A DNA stretch of 64,000 nt from an uncultured Dorea sp. (GCA_948602995.1 CAPEBR010000008.1:78629-142628); one strand, 5' to 3'; shown: positions 16,311 through 25,636, numbered from the stretch's first letter. Translations and numbers: made by a program. The notes: a model not told the origin generated them from the letters alone.

Positions 16311-17153
16311 TTTCAGATCCAGAAACTTAATGGTAGCTTCCAGTAATCTTGCCGTGGTGGGACTTTCCGCGTCCCGGTCAAAATCATGCATATTGTGGGA
16401 CACAACGAATCTCTGTGCCCGGTATTTATTGCACAGTTCCAGGAATTCGGAGTAAGGAACATCCGTATCCCCGGTGCTGTGTGCGCAGAAAATGGGGCAG
16501 GGCATCTTGTCGCACACCCGGAGGGTATAGTCCAGGTAAAAGAACTTCTGTCTCCCTGCGTAGATCAGGTCAATCCAGTTCCCCTTCTGCCTTGCGTACA
16601 CATAAACGCTGTAATGCCTGTCCAGGGCCCCTTCTGCGTGGATTCCGGAGGGAATGGCTCCCAGGGCAGCCTCGCTGACAGGAGGGAGTGTATTATAATA
16701 TTTGCTGGGCGTCATGAACCATCCGTCGCACAGGAATCCGTATCCATAATAAGAAAGGATGCCCGCAGGCTTTTCCGTTAATTTGCCGCCTGCCGCTGCA
16801 AGCAGGCACAGGTACGCTCCTGCAGAGCGCCCCCACAGGAAATATGGGAGCTTTTTTTCTGTATACATAGAAGCGTACTTTACATAGTGATTGACCGAAG
16901 CGCACACATCCGCTAAGATCAGATCCAGCTTCGCTGCCGGAGCCAGGGGATAATCAAAGGCAATGATCTGATATCCGGCCTCTGTCAGTGTCTTTACATG
17001 AAAATCAGGCAAATCTGTCTTTGTTCCGTATAATAATCCGCCGCCGTGGAAATATAAAATACAGGCCTTTGGCACGGCATCCGTGTCATGATAGACAACC
17101 GCATGCTTTTCGTATGTATCGGCGGGGATGAGTATTTCTTTTTTCTTTAACAT
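16290..17153 (-). CDS. Alpha/beta hydrolase (carboxylesterase / BD-FAE-like)
   Basis: 287-residue cytoplasmic serine hydrolase. Visible: the HGGGLLYGTK oxyanion-hole motif (about residue 35-45), ADVCASVNHYV helix, nucleophile elbow WGRSAGAYLC (GxSxG, about 105), the acid region HSTGDTDVPYSEF and the final histidine in HNMHDFDRD. Typical substrates are small acyl esters. A strong aaaggaggag site precedes the start. It is transcribed opposite to the allantoin genes. Its last six residues and stop come from a 38-bp palindrome, so the natural C-terminus may have been slightly longer or different. Confidence 0.85.
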   Translation of the reverse strand: MLKKKEILIPADTYEKHAVVYHDTDAVPKACILYFHGGGLLYGTKTDLPDFHVKTLTEAGYQIIAFDYPLAPAAKLDLILADVCASVNHYVKYASMYTEKKLPYFLWGRSAGAYLCLLAAAGGKLTEKPAGILSYYGYGFLCDGWFMTPSKYYNTLPPVSEAALGAIPSGIHAEGALDRHYSVYVYARQKGNWIDLIYAGRQKFFYLDYTLRVCDKMPCPIFCAHSTGDTDVPYSEFLELCNKYRAQRFVVSHNMHDFDRDAESPTTARLLEATIKFLDLKLGTGYF

Positions 17154-17489
17154 AAAGTCTCCTCCTTTTTATTATAATGTCGAATATGCACGTTAAAATG
17201 TGGTTGAAAGCATAATGCTTTTTTAAAATTTATTGTCTTATATTTAACAGACAAGGGTATGGGTCAAATTTCCCTGCTAAATAATAGTATATCATAAAAA
17301 CAGCGGATTTCAAGAGCCTTCATGATCCCGTGCTCCTTGCAAAATCACCAAAAAAATCATTTGCAATTTGTCTAAAATGTCAATTGAAAATTTTAAGAAG
17401 AGTTGTCATAATAATAGTATAAAAACTGGTTGACCACAATAACCTAATAATCCATTTTTTAACAATTATAAGAAAGAGAGGACTTTACA
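17154..17489 (+). promoter_or_regulatory. Divergent control region; candidate promoter and GntR-like operator for allE-allD-allFG-allK
   Basis: This 336-base gene-free stretch separates the hydrolase from allE. TTGAAA (17384-17389) and CATAAT (17407-17412) are 17 bases apart. Just downstream of the expected start lies TGGTTGACCA (17427-17436), half-sites TGGT/ACCA as used by FadR-type GntR regulators, though with a two-base instead of three-base centre. A GntR/FCD regulator is encoded at 27094 in this locus. allE has an agaaagagagg ribosome binding site. The rest is AT-rich with no other structure that I could see. Confidence 0.4.
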
Positions 17490-18284
17490 ATGAGCTATTT
17501 AAACAATCAGGTTGGATACCGTGACGAACTGCTGCAGACACGTTCCGTGATCAAGAAAGAAAACTGGGTGCTTCTTGAGCCGGACGGACTTGTAAAGAAT
17601 GCGATTCCGGGATATGTGAACTGCGACGTGACCATTCTGGGATCACCGGCCATGGGAGCTTCCTTTGCAGACTATCTTGTAACCGCACATGCGGGAGGAA
17701 AGAAAGACGGCATCGGCGGAGACGGCATTGAGACATTCCTTTATGTAGTCGAGGGCGAGGTTACTGTAAAGAATGCGGATAAGGAAGAGGCTCTTACACA
17801 GGGCGGATACATCTACTCTCCAGAGGATAAGCCGGTTTCCTTTGAAAACAAGGGAGACGCAGACGCAAAGCTTTATCTCTACAGACGCAGATATGAGAAA
17901 GTAGAAGGATACAGCGCATACACCATCGTTGGCAATGCAAATGAGCTGGAGTGGATTTCCTACGAGGGAATGGAGAACTGCTATATCCAGAACTTCCTTC
18001 CAACCGATGACTTCGGATTTGACATGAATATGCATATTCTGAAATTCCACATCGGAGCTTCCCACGGATACATTGAGACACATGTACAGGAGCACGGAAT
18101 GTTATTCTTATCCGGAAAAGCAATGTACAGACTGGATGATGAGTGGGTGCCGGTTAAGAAGGGCGACTACGTATTCATGGATGCGTACTGCCCGCAGGCA
18201 TGCTATGCAGTAGGCGACCAGGGACGTGAAGAGGTTACGACTTATATCTACTCCAAAGACTGTAACAGAGATGTTGCATTATAA
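17490..18284 (+). CDS. allE: (S)-ureidoglycine aminohydrolase
   Basis: Manganese cupin enzyme that releases ammonia from (S)-ureidoglycine (the AllC product) and keeps the chirality as (S)-ureidoglycolate. 264 residues, two cupin domains. The C-terminal cupin shows the metal set E196, H198, H202 (GYIETHVQEHG) and Q236 (YCPQACY), matching the E. coli AllE pattern E-x-H-x3-H...Q. The N-terminal part (SRSVIKKENWVLL-like start, FLYVVEGEVTVK) matches the family throughout. First gene of allE-allD-allFG-allK, all in the same direction with short gaps. Confidence 0.93.
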   Translation: MSYLNNQVGYRDELLQTRSVIKKENWVLLEPDGLVKNAIPGYVNCDVTILGSPAMGASFADYLVTAHAGGKKDGIGGDGIETFLYVVEGEVTVKNADKEEALTQGGYIYSPEDKPVSFENKGDADAKLYLYRRRYEKVEGYSAYTIVGNANELEWISYEGMENCYIQNFLPTDDFGFDMNMHILKFHIGASHGYIETHVQEHGMLFLSGKAMYRLDDEWVPVKKGDYVFMDAYCPQACYAVGDQGREEVTTYIYSKDCNRDVAL

Positions 18285-18343
18285 AAATTATTATAATATC
18301 CGCCTGGGCGTGGCGGAAATAAAAAAGGATGGTGGGGACAAAG

Positions 18344-19396
18344 ATGAAACTTTCAAGAGATGAATTAAAAGGTTTGATGAAAAATAAACTGGTGCAGGCA
18401 GGTTTAAGAGAGGACCATGCCGAGCAGACAGCAGAGATTCTGACATGGTCACATGAGAGAGGATATGCCTCACACGGTGCAGTACGTGTGGAATACTACA
18501 GCGAAAGAATTGCCAAAGGCGGTATCACACACGAGCCGAACATCATATGGAACCAGACAGGCCCCTGCTCCGGCATCATGGACGGAGACAACGGGATTGG
18601 TTACTGGGTAGCTACAAAGGCTACAGAGAAAGCAATTGAGATGGCAAAAGAAAACGGCGTGGCAATCGTTGGTATGGCGAATATTTCCCACACAGGATCC
18701 ATCGGTTATTATACAGAAATGTGTGCAAAGGAAGGCCTTGCTGCAATTACTTTCTGCCAGTCTGACCCAATGGCAGTGCCATACGGCGGAACAGAGCCAT
18801 ATTATGGGACAAACCCGATCTCCTTTGCGGCTCCGACAGCAGATGACCGCAAGGTAGTATTTGATATGGCGACAACCGTTCAGGCATGGGGCAAGATTCT
18901 TGACAAACGCTCCCAGGGAGTGGAGATTCCGTCTGACTGGGCAGTGGATGTAAACGGAGAGCCTGTTACAGACCCGCACAAGGTAAATGCCCTTACACCG
19001 ATTGCAGGCGCGAAGGGATATGGCCTTATGATGATGGTAGACGTATTCTCAGGCGTGCTTCTCGGCGTTCCGTTTGGAAAGCACGTAAGCTCCATGTATC
19101 ATGACTGCTCCAAGGGCCGTGAACTGGGACAGATGATCATTGTTATGGATCCGGAGAGATTCTGCGGTGCAGAGCAGTTCAAGGCGAATATGTCCAAGAC
19201 CTGTGACGAGCTTGGCGAGATGAAGGCGGCTCCTGGATATGGCAAGGTATATTATCCGGGCGAGAGAGCTGTCATGAGAAGAGACAAGGCTTACGCATCA
19301 GGCGGCATTGAGGTTGTTGACGAGCTTGTAGAATATCTGAAGGGCGACAAGGTTCATTTTGACAGATATGACCATAAGAACAGATTCGCAGATTAA
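18344..19396 (+). CDS. allD: Ureidoglycolate dehydrogenase (NAD+)
   Basis: Oxidises (S)-ureidoglycolate to oxalurate; member of the malate/L-lactate dehydrogenase-2 family (the Ldh2/YlbC fold, not Rossmann). Start chosen at 18344 (MKLSRDELKGLMKN), which aligns with E. coli AllD (MKISRETLHQLIENK) and follows a ggtgggg site; an in-frame ATG at 18329 is too close to its purine run. 350 residues. Conserved stretches: SHGAVRVEYYSERI, GPCSGIMDGDNGIG, HTGSIGYYTEMCA, CQSDPMAVPYGGTEPYYGTN, DMATTVQAWGK and GAKGYGLMMMVDV. The oxidation yields NADH in the anaerobe. Confidence 0.93.
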   Translation: MKLSRDELKGLMKNKLVQAGLREDHAEQTAEILTWSHERGYASHGAVRVEYYSERIAKGGITHEPNIIWNQTGPCSGIMDGDNGIGYWVATKATEKAIEMAKENGVAIVGMANISHTGSIGYYTEMCAKEGLAAITFCQSDPMAVPYGGTEPYYGTNPISFAAPTADDRKVVFDMATTVQAWGKILDKRSQGVEIPSDWAVDVNGEPVTDPHKVNALTPIAGAKGYGLMMMVDVFSGVLLGVPFGKHVSSMYHDCSKGRELGQMIIVMDPERFCGAEQFKANMSKTCDELGEMKAAPGYGKVYYPGERAVMRRDKAYASGGIEVVDELVEYLKGDKVHFDRYDHKNRFAD

Positions 19397-19440
19397 AAAA
19401 TCCAGGATGAAACGCCGCAAAAAATAGAAAGGGAAAAAAC

Positions 19441-22400
19441 ATGTTAAAAACAGTTGTTAAAAAAGGAAGTTATCAGGACTCAGTAGTACTTATGCTTCTT
19501 ACCAATGAGATTTCTTCTGTAGAAGGAGTCAATAAGATTCAGGTTATGATGGCCACACCGGCTAACAAGGATATCTTTAAGTCAGGCGGACTTGATACAG
19601 AGGAGCTGATGGCAGCTACTGCAAATGATATGGTAGTTGTAGCAGATATTGAAGAGGACGGCGTGCTTGACGTGGTTCTTGGAAAAGTAGAAGAGTTCTT
19701 AAAGAAACAGTCCACGGCAGCAGAAGGAAAGAAGGGCGCCGAGAGTGTCAAATCATGGGATAAGGCGCTTAAGAAGGCTCCGGAAGCAAACCTTGCAGTT
19801 ATCTCCATTCCGGGAGCATACGCAGCGCTTGAGGCTGACCGGGCGCTGGACGAGGGACTGAATGTATTCATGTTCTCTGACAATGTAACTGTGGAGGACG
19901 AGAAGGCATTGAAGGAAAAGGCTCACGCAAAAGGACTGGCAGTGATGGGCCCTGACTGTGGTACAGGCATTATCCAGGGGGTTCCGATTGCATTTACCAA
20001 CAAGGTTACAAAAGGCTCTATCGGTATTATCGGCGCATCCGGAACAGGAATCCAGGAGCTTACCACTATCATTGACAGATTAGGCGAGGGCGTTACCAAC
20101 GCGATCGGCATCGGCGGACGTGACCTGAATGCAAAGATCGGCGGAATTACTATGATGGATATGATTGACGCCATGGAAGATGATGACGCGGTTAAGGTGC
20201 TTGTGATTGTTTCCAAGCCGCCGGCAAAGGAAGTACGCGACATGATCTCCGCAAGACTTTCCAATTTCAGCAAGCCGGTAGTCACCTTATTCGTTGGCGA
20301 GAAGCCGGAATATCATGAGGAAAACTTCTTCCACTGCTATACACTGGACGAAGCTGCACGCAAGGCAGTCAGCCTTGTAAGAGGCACAGAGGTTCCGGAA
20401 GCATCGATTGATCTTGATGAGTCCGAGTTCTACAAGGCAGAGGACGGCAAGACCATTAAAGCTTACTACTCAGGCGGAACACTGGCAAATGAAGCAGCGA
20501 TGCTCATTAAGGATGCCATGAACTGCAAAGTGCCGCCAGAAGACATTGAAGGCTATATGCTCCAGTTAGACGGCAACATCGTCGTAGACCTTGGGGATGA
20601 TGCTTATACACAGGGCAAGCCCCATCCGATGATTGACCCTGCAAAGCGTATTGAGTGTATGCAGGAGGCAGTCGATGATCCGACCACAGGAGCAGTTCTC
20701 CTTGACATTATGCTTGGCTATGGCTCACACGCCGATATGGCAGGAGCACTCCTTCCGTCTATCGTTGCCCTGAAAGAAAAGGCAGAGGCACAGGGAAGAA
20801 AGGTATTCTTTGTTGCAACTGTATGCGGTACAAGAAGCGATTACCAGGGATATGACGAGGCTGTAAATAAATTAAAAGAAGCAGGCGTTATCGTATGCGA
20901 GAATAACAAACTTGCATGCCGCACCGCAATCCGCGCAATCGGCAGAGATTTCGAGGAGCCGGTAAAAGAGATCCGCGCAAAAGAGGTTGCAGAGGTAGAA
21001 AAGAATGCACCTTCTGACAAACTCCGCGCATTACTTTCCGAGAAGCCGAATATTATCAATATCGGCCTTAAGAGCTTCGCGGAAGTTGTAGAGCAGTTTG
21101 GATGCGAAGTCGTACAGTATGACTGGCAGCCGCCGGCAGGAGGAAATGTTGAGCTGATCAAGATTCTGAACTTCCTGAGAAATTATGAGGGCATTGATGA
21201 GAAGAACCGCGGAGTTATTGAGAAGGTTGTAGCAAGCCAGCCGGTACTTAAGGATAATGTACGTGCAAAGGAAGTAATTCCGGAGTTCGCAGAAAACGGC
21301 GGAAAGGTTATCCTTCACGCTGGTCCTCCGGTAGCTTACGAGAATATGCCGGATCCAATGCAGGGATCATGTGTTGGCGCTGTCATGTTCGAGGAGTGGG
21401 CAGATACAGAGGAAGAAGCAAGAAAGATGCTGGAAGGCGGAGAGATTAAATTCATCCCCTGCCACCATTGTAATGCAGTAGGACCAATGGGCGGCATTAC
21501 CTCTCCGAATATGGCGGTATTCGTAGTAGAGAATGAGACCGGCGGCAACAAGGCATACTGTACCATGAATGAGGGTATCGGAAAGGTTCTCCGTTTCGGC
21601 GCATATGACGAAGAAGTGGTAAACCGCTTACGCTGGATGAGAGACGTATTAGGTCCGACGCTTGGAAAAGCACTTCGCTCCATGGAGAACGGCCTTGCAA
21701 TCAATCCATTAATCGCAAAAGCAGTTGCCATGGGTGATGAGTTCCATCAGAGAAATATCGCTGCATCCCTTGCATTCTTAAAAGAGGTTGCTCCGATCAT
21801 CACAGCCATGGATATGGACGAGAAGGACCGCTATGACGTAATCAAGTTCCTGGCTGATACAGACCAGTTCTTCTTAAATATCATGATGGCCACAGGCAAG
21901 GCTGTCATGGATGATGCCCGCAAAGACACAGACGGAACCATCGTTACTGCTATGTGCCGTAATGGCTATGAGTTCGGTATCCGCATCGCAGGTATGGGCG
22001 ACGAGTGGTTCACAGGCCCGGTAAATACGCCTCAGGGACTCTACTTCACGGGCTATGATGCTGAGGATGCATGTCCGGATATGGGTGACAGTGCTATCAC
22101 AGAGACCTTTGGCGTTGGCGGTATGGCCATGATCGCGGCTCCGGCTGTTACAAGATTCGTAGGTGCAGGCGGCTACGAGGATGCCCTGCGCACAAGCAAC
22201 GAGATGACCGAGATCTGTATTGACAGAAACCCGAACTTTACAGTTCCTACATGGAATTTCCAGGGAATCTGCCTTGGAATCGACGCAAGACTCGTAGTAG
22301 AGAAAGGAATTACCCCGGTTATTAACACCGGTATTGCAAATAAGGTTGCCGGAAGAGGACAGATCGGTGCAGGTACCGTACATCCGCCGATCGAGTGTTT

Positions 22401-22449
22401 CGAGAAGGCTGTAAAGGCTTACGCAAAGAAGCTTGGCTTTGAGGCGTAG
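19441..22449 (+). CDS. allFG: Fused oxamate carbamoyltransferase large subunits (AllF/FdrA + AllG/YlbE)
   Basis: One 1002-codon frame holds two proteins that are separate in E. coli. Residues 1 to about 580 are FdrA/AllF, a succinyl-CoA-ligase-like protein: VLMLLTNEISSVEGV, GPDCGTGIIQGVPIAF, IGIIGASGTGIQELT (about 193-207), VDLGDDAYTQGKPHPMIDP, ending YDWQPPAGGN. From about 590 it is DUF1116 (YlbE/AllG): LHAGPPVAYENMPDPMQGS (H626), FIPCHHCNAVGPMGGITS, NEGIGKVLRFGAYDE, GDEFHQRNIAAS, FTGPVNTPQGLYFTG, AGRGQIGAGTVHPP. In E. coli AllF, AllG and AllH (FdrA, YlbE, YlbF) form oxamate carbamoyltransferase, which splits oxalurate into oxamate and carbamoyl phosphate. No AllH (DUF2877) gene is present in the window. 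No frameshift is seen at the junction. Confidence 0.92.
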   Translation: MLKTVVKKGSYQDSVVLMLLTNEISSVEGVNKIQVMMATPANKDIFKSGGLDTEELMAATANDMVVVADIEEDGVLDVVLGKVEEFLKKQSTAAEGKKGAESVKSWDKALKKAPEANLAVISIPGAYAALEADRALDEGLNVFMFSDNVTVEDEKALKEKAHAKGLAVMGPDCGTGIIQGVPIAFTNKVTKGSIGIIGASGTGIQELTTIIDRLGEGVTNAIGIGGRDLNAKIGGITMMDMIDAMEDDDAVKVLVIVSKPPAKEVRDMISARLSNFSKPVVTLFVGEKPEYHEENFFHCYTLDEAARKAVSLVRGTEVPEASIDLDESEFYKAEDGKTIKAYYSGGTLANEAAMLIKDAMNCKVPPEDIEGYMLQLDGNIVVDLGDDAYTQGKPHPMIDPAKRIECMQEAVDDPTTGAVLLDIMLGYGSHADMAGALLPSIVALKEKAEAQGRKVFFVATVCGTRSDYQGYDEAVNKLKEAGVIVCENNKLACRTAIRAIGRDFEEPVKEIRAKEVAEVEKNAPSDKLRALLSEKPNIINIGLKSFAEVVEQFGCEVVQYDWQPPAGGNVELIKILNFLRNYEGIDEKNRGVIEKVVASQPVLKDNVRAKEVIPEFAENGGKVILHAGPPVAYENMPDPMQGSCVGAVMFEEWADTEEEARKMLEGGEIKFIPCHHCNAVGPMGGITSPNMAVFVVENETGGNKAYCTMNEGIGKVLRFGAYDEEVVNRLRWMRDVLGPTLGKALRSMENGLAINPLIAKAVAMGDEFHQRNIAASLAFLKEVAPIITAMDMDEKDRYDVIKFLADTDQFFLNIMMATGKAVMDDARKDTDGTIVTAMCRNGYEFGIRIAGMGDEWFTGPVNTPQGLYFTGYDAEDACPDMGDSAITETFGVGGMAMIAAPAVTRFVGAGGYEDALRTSNEMTEICIDRNPNFTVPTWNFQGICLGIDARLVVEKGITPVINTGIANKVAGRGQIGAGTVHPPIECFEKAVKAYAKKLGFEA

Positions 22450-22470
22450 AGCAGGAATAGGAGAATTTTT

Positions 22471-23409
22471 ATGGAAAAGAAAAAGGTTGTCATTGCTCTG
22501 GGCGGAAACGCCCTGGGCAAGGATATAGAAGAGCAGAAAGAAGCAGTTGCCAATACAGCGAAAGTAATCGTAGACCTTGCAGAACAGGGACTGGATATTA
22601 TCGTTACACACGGAAACGGCCCCCAGGTGGGGATGATCCAGAATGCCATGGACAATCTGATTGTCATGCAGCAGAACTACAAGCAGGTGCCGCTTCCTAC
22701 AAGTGTTGCCATGAGCCAGGGATATATTGGCATTGACCTTCAGAACGCCATCAAATACGAGCTGTTAAGCAGAGGAATTGACGGCAAGGTATCCACCATT
22801 CTGTCGCAGGTAGAGGTAGACAAGGACGACCCGGCCTTCGAGAATCCGACCAAGCCAATCGGAAGATTCATGACAAAGGAAGAGGCAGAGGAGAACGAGA
22901 AAAACGGCATCCGCTGTATGGAAGACGCCGGAAGAGGCTACCGTATCGTAGTAGCATCCCCAATGCCAAAAAGAATCCGCGAGCTTCAGACCATCAAGAC
23001 TCTTGTAGACGCAGGACACATTGTAATCACTTGCGGCGGCGGCGGAATCCCGGTAGTGAGTGATGAAGAGGGCCGCCTGGTAGGCGTAAACGCAGTCATC
23101 GACAAAGACAACGCCAGCAGCCTTTTAGCTTCCCAGCTTGGGGCCGACCACCTGATCATCCTGACAGCTGTAGAAAAAGTTGCCATCAACTGGGGCAAAG
23201 AAAACCAGGAGTGGCTGTCTGACCTGACTGTTGAGCAGGCAAAAGGCTATATCGAGGAAGAGCAGTTCGCAAAAGGGTCCATGCTTCCAAAAGTAGAAGC
23301 AGCCATCCGCTTCGCCGAGTCCGGAGAAGGAAGGCGCGCCCTGATCACTCTTCTCGACAAAGCATCCGCAGGAATAGCAGGAGAGACAGGAACCGTAATA
23401 CACTCATAA
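22471..23409 (+). CDS. allK: Carbamate kinase
   Basis: Transfers phosphate from carbamoyl phosphate to ADP, the energy-yielding end of the pathway; amino-acid kinase fold, cytoplasmic. 312 residues, normal length. Signatures: VIALGGNALG, VTHGNGPQVGMIQN, PLPTSVAMSQGYIG, VITCGGGGIPVV, AVIDKDNASSLLASQLGAD, ILTAVEKVAINWG and FAKGSMLPKVEAAIRF. taggag precedes the ATG. It starts 21 bases after allFG, which supplies its substrate, so this copy serves ureide catabolism rather than arginine deiminase; no arcA or arcB is nearby. Confidence 0.93.
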   Translation: MEKKKVVIALGGNALGKDIEEQKEAVANTAKVIVDLAEQGLDIIVTHGNGPQVGMIQNAMDNLIVMQQNYKQVPLPTSVAMSQGYIGIDLQNAIKYELLSRGIDGKVSTILSQVEVDKDDPAFENPTKPIGRFMTKEEAEENEKNGIRCMEDAGRGYRIVVASPMPKRIRELQTIKTLVDAGHIVITCGGGGIPVVSDEEGRLVGVNAVIDKDNASSLLASQLGADHLIILTAVEKVAINWGKENQEWLSDLTVEQAKGYIEEEQFAKGSMLPKVEAAIRFAESGEGRRALITLLDKASAGIAGETGTVIHS

Positions 23410-23428
23410 CAAATTGCAAGACATATCG

Positions 23429-23711
23429 CTCTGCCGGCACAAAAATAGTTACTGCCCACGAAGTAAGCAACAACAGAAACTCCCGGCAGAGTTACAGCAG
23501 AATATTCCATAATGAAAGGAATTCAATAAACAGGCGTTTCGGGGCTGATAATTCTCTAAGCAAACAATCAGGGGCGCTTTTTGCGGAGGAGAAATCCACT
23601 GCCTACGGAGACTTAGGGATGAAGGCTCTCCTGAATCCCTTAGTCGCAGTTGGCAGTTAGTTCTCCGCAGCTTTGCCCCATTTGCGTGAGAAATATCAGC
23701 CCCGAAACGCC
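23429..23711 (+). other. Gap with a hairpin and a 179-base highly structured element
   Basis: Between allK and the carrier gene, ctctgccgg (23429) can pair with ccggcagag (to 23491). Next, ggcgtttcggggctgata (23533-23550) is exactly complementary to tatcagccccgaaacgcc (23694-23711). The interior keeps pairing in register: aggggc/gcccc, gcggag/ctccgc, actgcc/ggcagt, and gacttagggat with atcccttagtc. The whole could fold as one long interrupted rod. It may be a transcribed structured RNA or a miniature mobile element; no U-run follows. Confidence 0.6.
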
Positions 23712-23761
23712 GTCCTATTTATCGAAACCGTTCATTATACATACATTTTAGGAGATGGAAC

Positions 23762-25375
23762 ATGAACATACCAATAAATCTGTTTATGTGGATAATGGCA
23801 TTTCTGCCCATTATCGTACTGTTAATATTAATGATAAAGTTTAACTGGGGAGCAACCGAGGCGGCGCCGGTCGGTCTTTTAATCACCATTGTTACTGGAC
23901 TTGTATTTTTTAAAGCAGACATCAGGCTGATTGCCGCTGAGAGCGCCAAGGGTGTCTGGAATGCCCTGATCATTCTGATTATCGTCTGGACGGCGATTCT
24001 GATGTATCAGGTGGGAGATGAGGCAAAGGCATTCCTTGTAATCCGTAACGGTATGAGGAAGCTTCTGCCAAACGAACTTCTTCTTGTTCTTGCCATGGGC
24101 TGGATCTTTGAAAGCTTTCTGCAGGGAATTACAGGCTTTGGAGTTCCGGTTGCCGTCGGAGCGCCCCTTCTGATCGGTATTGGAGTGAAGCCTTTGTGGG
24201 CGGTAATTATCCCGCTCTTAGGCCAGGCCTGGGGGAATACCTTCGGAACATTAGGCGCAGCGTGGGATTCTCTTGCCATGTCTGCAGGGCTTGCAGCGGG
24301 CAGCAGGGAATACCTTGTGACAGCTCTGTGGACGTCTGCATTTATCTGGTTCTGGAATGCCATCGGAGGCTTTGCAACCTGTTGGTTTTACGGGAAGGGA
24401 AAGGCTCTGAAGAAAGGGCTTCCTGCTGTAGCTCTTATGGCAGTCATCCAGGGCGGCGGAGAACTTCTTTTAAGCCAGGTGAATACGACAATCTGCTGTT
24501 TTGTACCGGCATGTGTTTCTCTGATTGTAATTCTGCTTCTTGGCAGGACAAAGATGTATAATACAGAATGGAGTATTGAAGACAGCCAGATTATGAACCG
24601 GGAATTTGCAGGGCAGACAGGGGGCGGCGAGGCTCCTGCAGATATGAGCCTTGTCCAGGCATTTGTACCTTATTTCCTGCTTTCGGCACTGACTCTGATC
24701 GTGCTTCTGGTGAAACCAGTGAATTCATTACTTGGACAGATTTCATTTGGTTTATCCTTCCCGGAGACCTCGACGGGATACGGGTATGTGAATGAGGCGG
24801 TGGAGAGCTTTTCGGCATTCACACCGTTCACACATGCAAGTATGTTCCTGTTTATTTCAGCAATTATCGGACTCCTGTATTATAAAAAGCACGGGTGGAT
24901 TAAGGAAGGCGGAGTGAAGAGAATCTTTGTAAAATCAGTATCTATGACCATGCCATCCGGAATTGCCGTCATTGGTCTTGTGATTATGTCAAAGATTATG
25001 GACGGGACTGGACAGACAGTGGTCCTGGCAAATGGAATTGCAAAAGTTCTCGGCAGGATTTATGTCATTCTTGCACCGTTTGTCGGACTTCTCGGAACCT
25101 TTATGACAGGAAGCAATATGAGTTCAAACATTCTGTTCGGCGGATTCCAGATGACGACTGCAAATCTGCTTCAGGTAGATCCTTCCGCAATACTGGGTGC
25201 ACAGTCCGCAGGAGGGGCAATTGGAAGCGCCGTAAGTCCAAGCAAGATTATTCTTGGAACTACAACAGCCAGCATCCTTGGTAAAGAGGGTGAGGTCCTT
25301 AAGAGGATCATTGCACTTACCGTACCGACAACGATTGTGATCGGCGCGATTCTCTTTGTGCTGGTAGGAATGTAA
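23762..25375 (+). CDS. Lactate permease family (LctP/LldP) transporter
   Basis: 537-residue membrane protein with about twelve or more hydrophobic segments and the L-lactate permease signatures ESFLQGITGFGVPVAVGAP, LGQAWGNTFGTLGAAWDSL, GTFMTGSNMSSNILFGGFQ and AQSAGGAIGSAVSPSKI. Family members move lactate, glycolate or glyoxylate with a proton. Embedded between allK and allC, it is unlikely to be for lactate. Oxamate, the end product left after carbamoyl transfer, is a close mimic of pyruvate/lactate, so export of oxamate is an attractive inference; glyoxylate is the alternative. ggagat stands ahead of the ATG. Confidence 0.88.
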   Translation: MNIPINLFMWIMAFLPIIVLLILMIKFNWGATEAAPVGLLITIVTGLVFFKADIRLIAAESAKGVWNALIILIIVWTAILMYQVGDEAKAFLVIRNGMRKLLPNELLLVLAMGWIFESFLQGITGFGVPVAVGAPLLIGIGVKPLWAVIIPLLGQAWGNTFGTLGAAWDSLAMSAGLAAGSREYLVTALWTSAFIWFWNAIGGFATCWFYGKGKALKKGLPAVALMAVIQGGGELLLSQVNTTICCFVPACVSLIVILLLGRTKMYNTEWSIEDSQIMNREFAGQTGGGEAPADMSLVQAFVPYFLLSALTLIVLLVKPVNSLLGQISFGLSFPETSTGYGYVNEAVESFSAFTPFTHASMFLFISAIIGLLYYKKHGWIKEGGVKRIFVKSVSMTMPSGIAVIGLVIMSKIMDGTGQTVVLANGIAKVLGRIYVILAPFVGLLGTFMTGSNMSSNILFGGFQMTTANLLQVDPSAILGAQSAGGAIGSAVSPSKIILGTTTASILGKEGEVLKRIIALTVPTTIVIGAILFVLVGM

Positions 25376-25407
25376 CAGATTAGGGACAGATAGGAGAATC
25401 TGATAGC

Positions 25408-25605
25408 ATGGAAAAGAAAAGCTTTTTTAAAACAAAGGAAGGCGGTCTTACCATAGCATTTATTGTGATTATGATCGCGTTTGTCATTATTATGGCTGGC
25501 CTTAATACGGTAAATGACACGGTCTGCCTTGCAGGTTTTATCATTATGGTGGCTGCGATGTTGTATTCACCGGTAAAAACGTTTATACTAAAGCCAAAGA
25601 AATAA
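25408..25605 (+). CDS. 65-residue two-helix membrane protein
   Basis: Basic N-terminus (MEKKSFFKTKEGG), two hydrophobic helices (about residues 14-31 and 37-55) and a basic C-terminus (ILKPKK). taggag lies upstream. It sits 32 bases after the carrier and 31 before allC, all in one direction, so it is probably part of the same transcript and may be a small partner of the carrier. No family recognised. Confidence 0.6.
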   Translation: MEKKSFFKTKEGGLTIAFIVIMIAFVIIMAGLNTVNDTVCLAGFIIMVAAMLYSPVKTFILKPKK

Positions 25606-25636
25606 AATCAAAAGGAGAATGAAAGGAGAAATTACT

